A stretch of 6,381 bases of DNA from Planctomycetaceae bacterium (GTDB lineage Bacteria; Planctomycetota; Planctomycetia; Pirellulales; Thermoguttaceae), in NCBI GenBank assembly GCA_031287585.1, contig JAITST010000031.1:1-6381 (forward strand). The letters run 5' to 3'. A program made the position numbers and the translations under genes. This document shows positions 5,999 through 6,381 of this stretch, piece after piece (the stretch's first letter is position 1; each line of letters starts with the position of its first letter). The notes beneath the pieces were generated by a model, which was not told the origin of the DNA, searched no databases, and worked only from the letters and a program-made list of their open reading frames with translations.

Positions 5999-6136
5999 TT
6001 AACATATGAAAAAATAAATTGCAAGAGGGGTAAACATCCATATCAAAAGAATTCCGGTTGCCCAAATCCTGCCGGACTTGTCCTTCTTAATGGGCATTGA
6101 AAAACTTGGCATCATCGGGATTATGGCGGTGGAGAT
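5999..6136 (-). pseudogene. C-terminal membrane-anchor fragment of an unidentified protein
   Basis: About 45 residues ending at a TAA (5999-6001). A short basic stretch (PIKKDKSGR) precedes a single strongly hydrophobic segment (IWATGILLIWMFTPLAIYFF) at the very C-terminus, like a tail anchor. The sequence has no counterpart in IS5-family transposases, yet it continues in frame from the transposase fragment just upstream. I read it as the end of another gene that was truncated when the insertion sequence inserted or was deleted. The parent protein is not recognisable from this much sequence. A chance in-frame fusion product cannot be excluded. Confidence 0.45.
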
Positions 6137-6381
6137 ATTGTTTTTCGTGTTATGCTGTTTTGGCACTACAACAAAAGTGCCGTCAACGAGCGTGCCGCCT
6201 CGCGGCTTAATGCCTTTCAATTCGAGCATTGCGAGGAACTTATCGAAAAGGGCTTCGTCGAGATGAGCGTTCTTCATCTGTTCGGCACTGTGTTTATTAA
6301 CTTGCCAAAAATCGTTTTCGCATCGGGAATGGTGTGATAGACCGTGATGCCGAGAAAGTCCTGAAACGTTTTGCGGTCGCG
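6137..6381 (-). pseudogene. IS5-family transposase remnant, frameshifted and truncated
   Basis: Read from the right edge, the minus strand encodes RDRKTFQDFLGITVYHTIPDAKTI, the start of an IS5-type transposase that normally continues with W-x-F-R-E. In that frame a TGA follows at 6274-6276. The homologous sequence goes on in another frame after a T-run near 6325: EQMKNAHLDEALFDKFLAMLE, GIKPRGGTLVDGTFVVVPKQ, including the first Asp of the DDE triad (in LVDGTFV). About four extra residues lie between the conserved W-Q and E-Q. Similarity ends after VPKQHNTK, where the family expects a charged stretch and then the rest of the catalytic core. Two catalytic acidic residues are therefore missing and the element cannot transpose itself. 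The 5' end of the gene lies outside the window. Confidence 0.8.

Noticed and set aside
1..6381. CRISPR array, tRNA or rRNA genes
   Set aside because: No regularly spaced repeats, cloverleaf-like segments or conserved rRNA stretches were seen on either strand.

Overview
The window is an accessory region of a bacterial chromosome. A four-gene minus-strand operon lies between the remains of a prophage (left) and the remains of an insertion sequence (right). Base composition is moderate, and the 3' flank of the degraded insertion sequence is AT-rich. Shine-Dalgarno sequences are clear in front of three genes. TGA serves as a true stop, including in an ATGA overlap, so the standard bacterial code applies. 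The last operon gene encodes a polytopic membrane protein. The host phylum cannot be settled from this window.

Left, 1-813, plus strand: the 3' part of a phage major capsid gene, interrupted by an in-frame TGA where the family has a conserved Trp. It is followed by a DUF2190-type capsid-associated gene that loses its expected C-terminal end near 813. This is a decayed virion-structure module.

Centre, 878-5666, minus strand, in transcription order: (1) a 624-residue fusion of an N-terminal PIN nuclease-like domain, a Thr-rich linker, a Ser/Thr protein kinase domain and a Pro-rich tail; (2) a TerY-like von Willebrand A (VWA) protein with an intact metal site; (3) a PP2C-type phosphatase that starts inside the stop codon of gene 2; (4) a membrane protein with a VWA domain predicted outside the cytoplasm, six predicted membrane segments and a C-terminal FHA-like domain predicted in the cytoplasm. 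Genes 1-3 match the described TerY-P phosphorylation triad (TerY VWA, PP2C, kinase), a module linked to stress response and phage defence. The PIN fusion and the fourth gene are the unusual parts. My working model is that gene 4 senses or scaffolds at the membrane, the kinase and phosphatase set a phosphorylation state that the FHA-like domain may read, TerY acts as a metal-dependent adaptor, and the PIN domain is the effector.

Right, 5667-6381: an AT-rich non-coding stretch with a candidate promoter and two competing hairpins, then a minus-strand fragment with a C-terminal membrane anchor. That fragment is fused in frame to a frameshifted, truncated IS5-family transposase. Phage debris on one side and transposon debris on the other fit a genomic or defence island.
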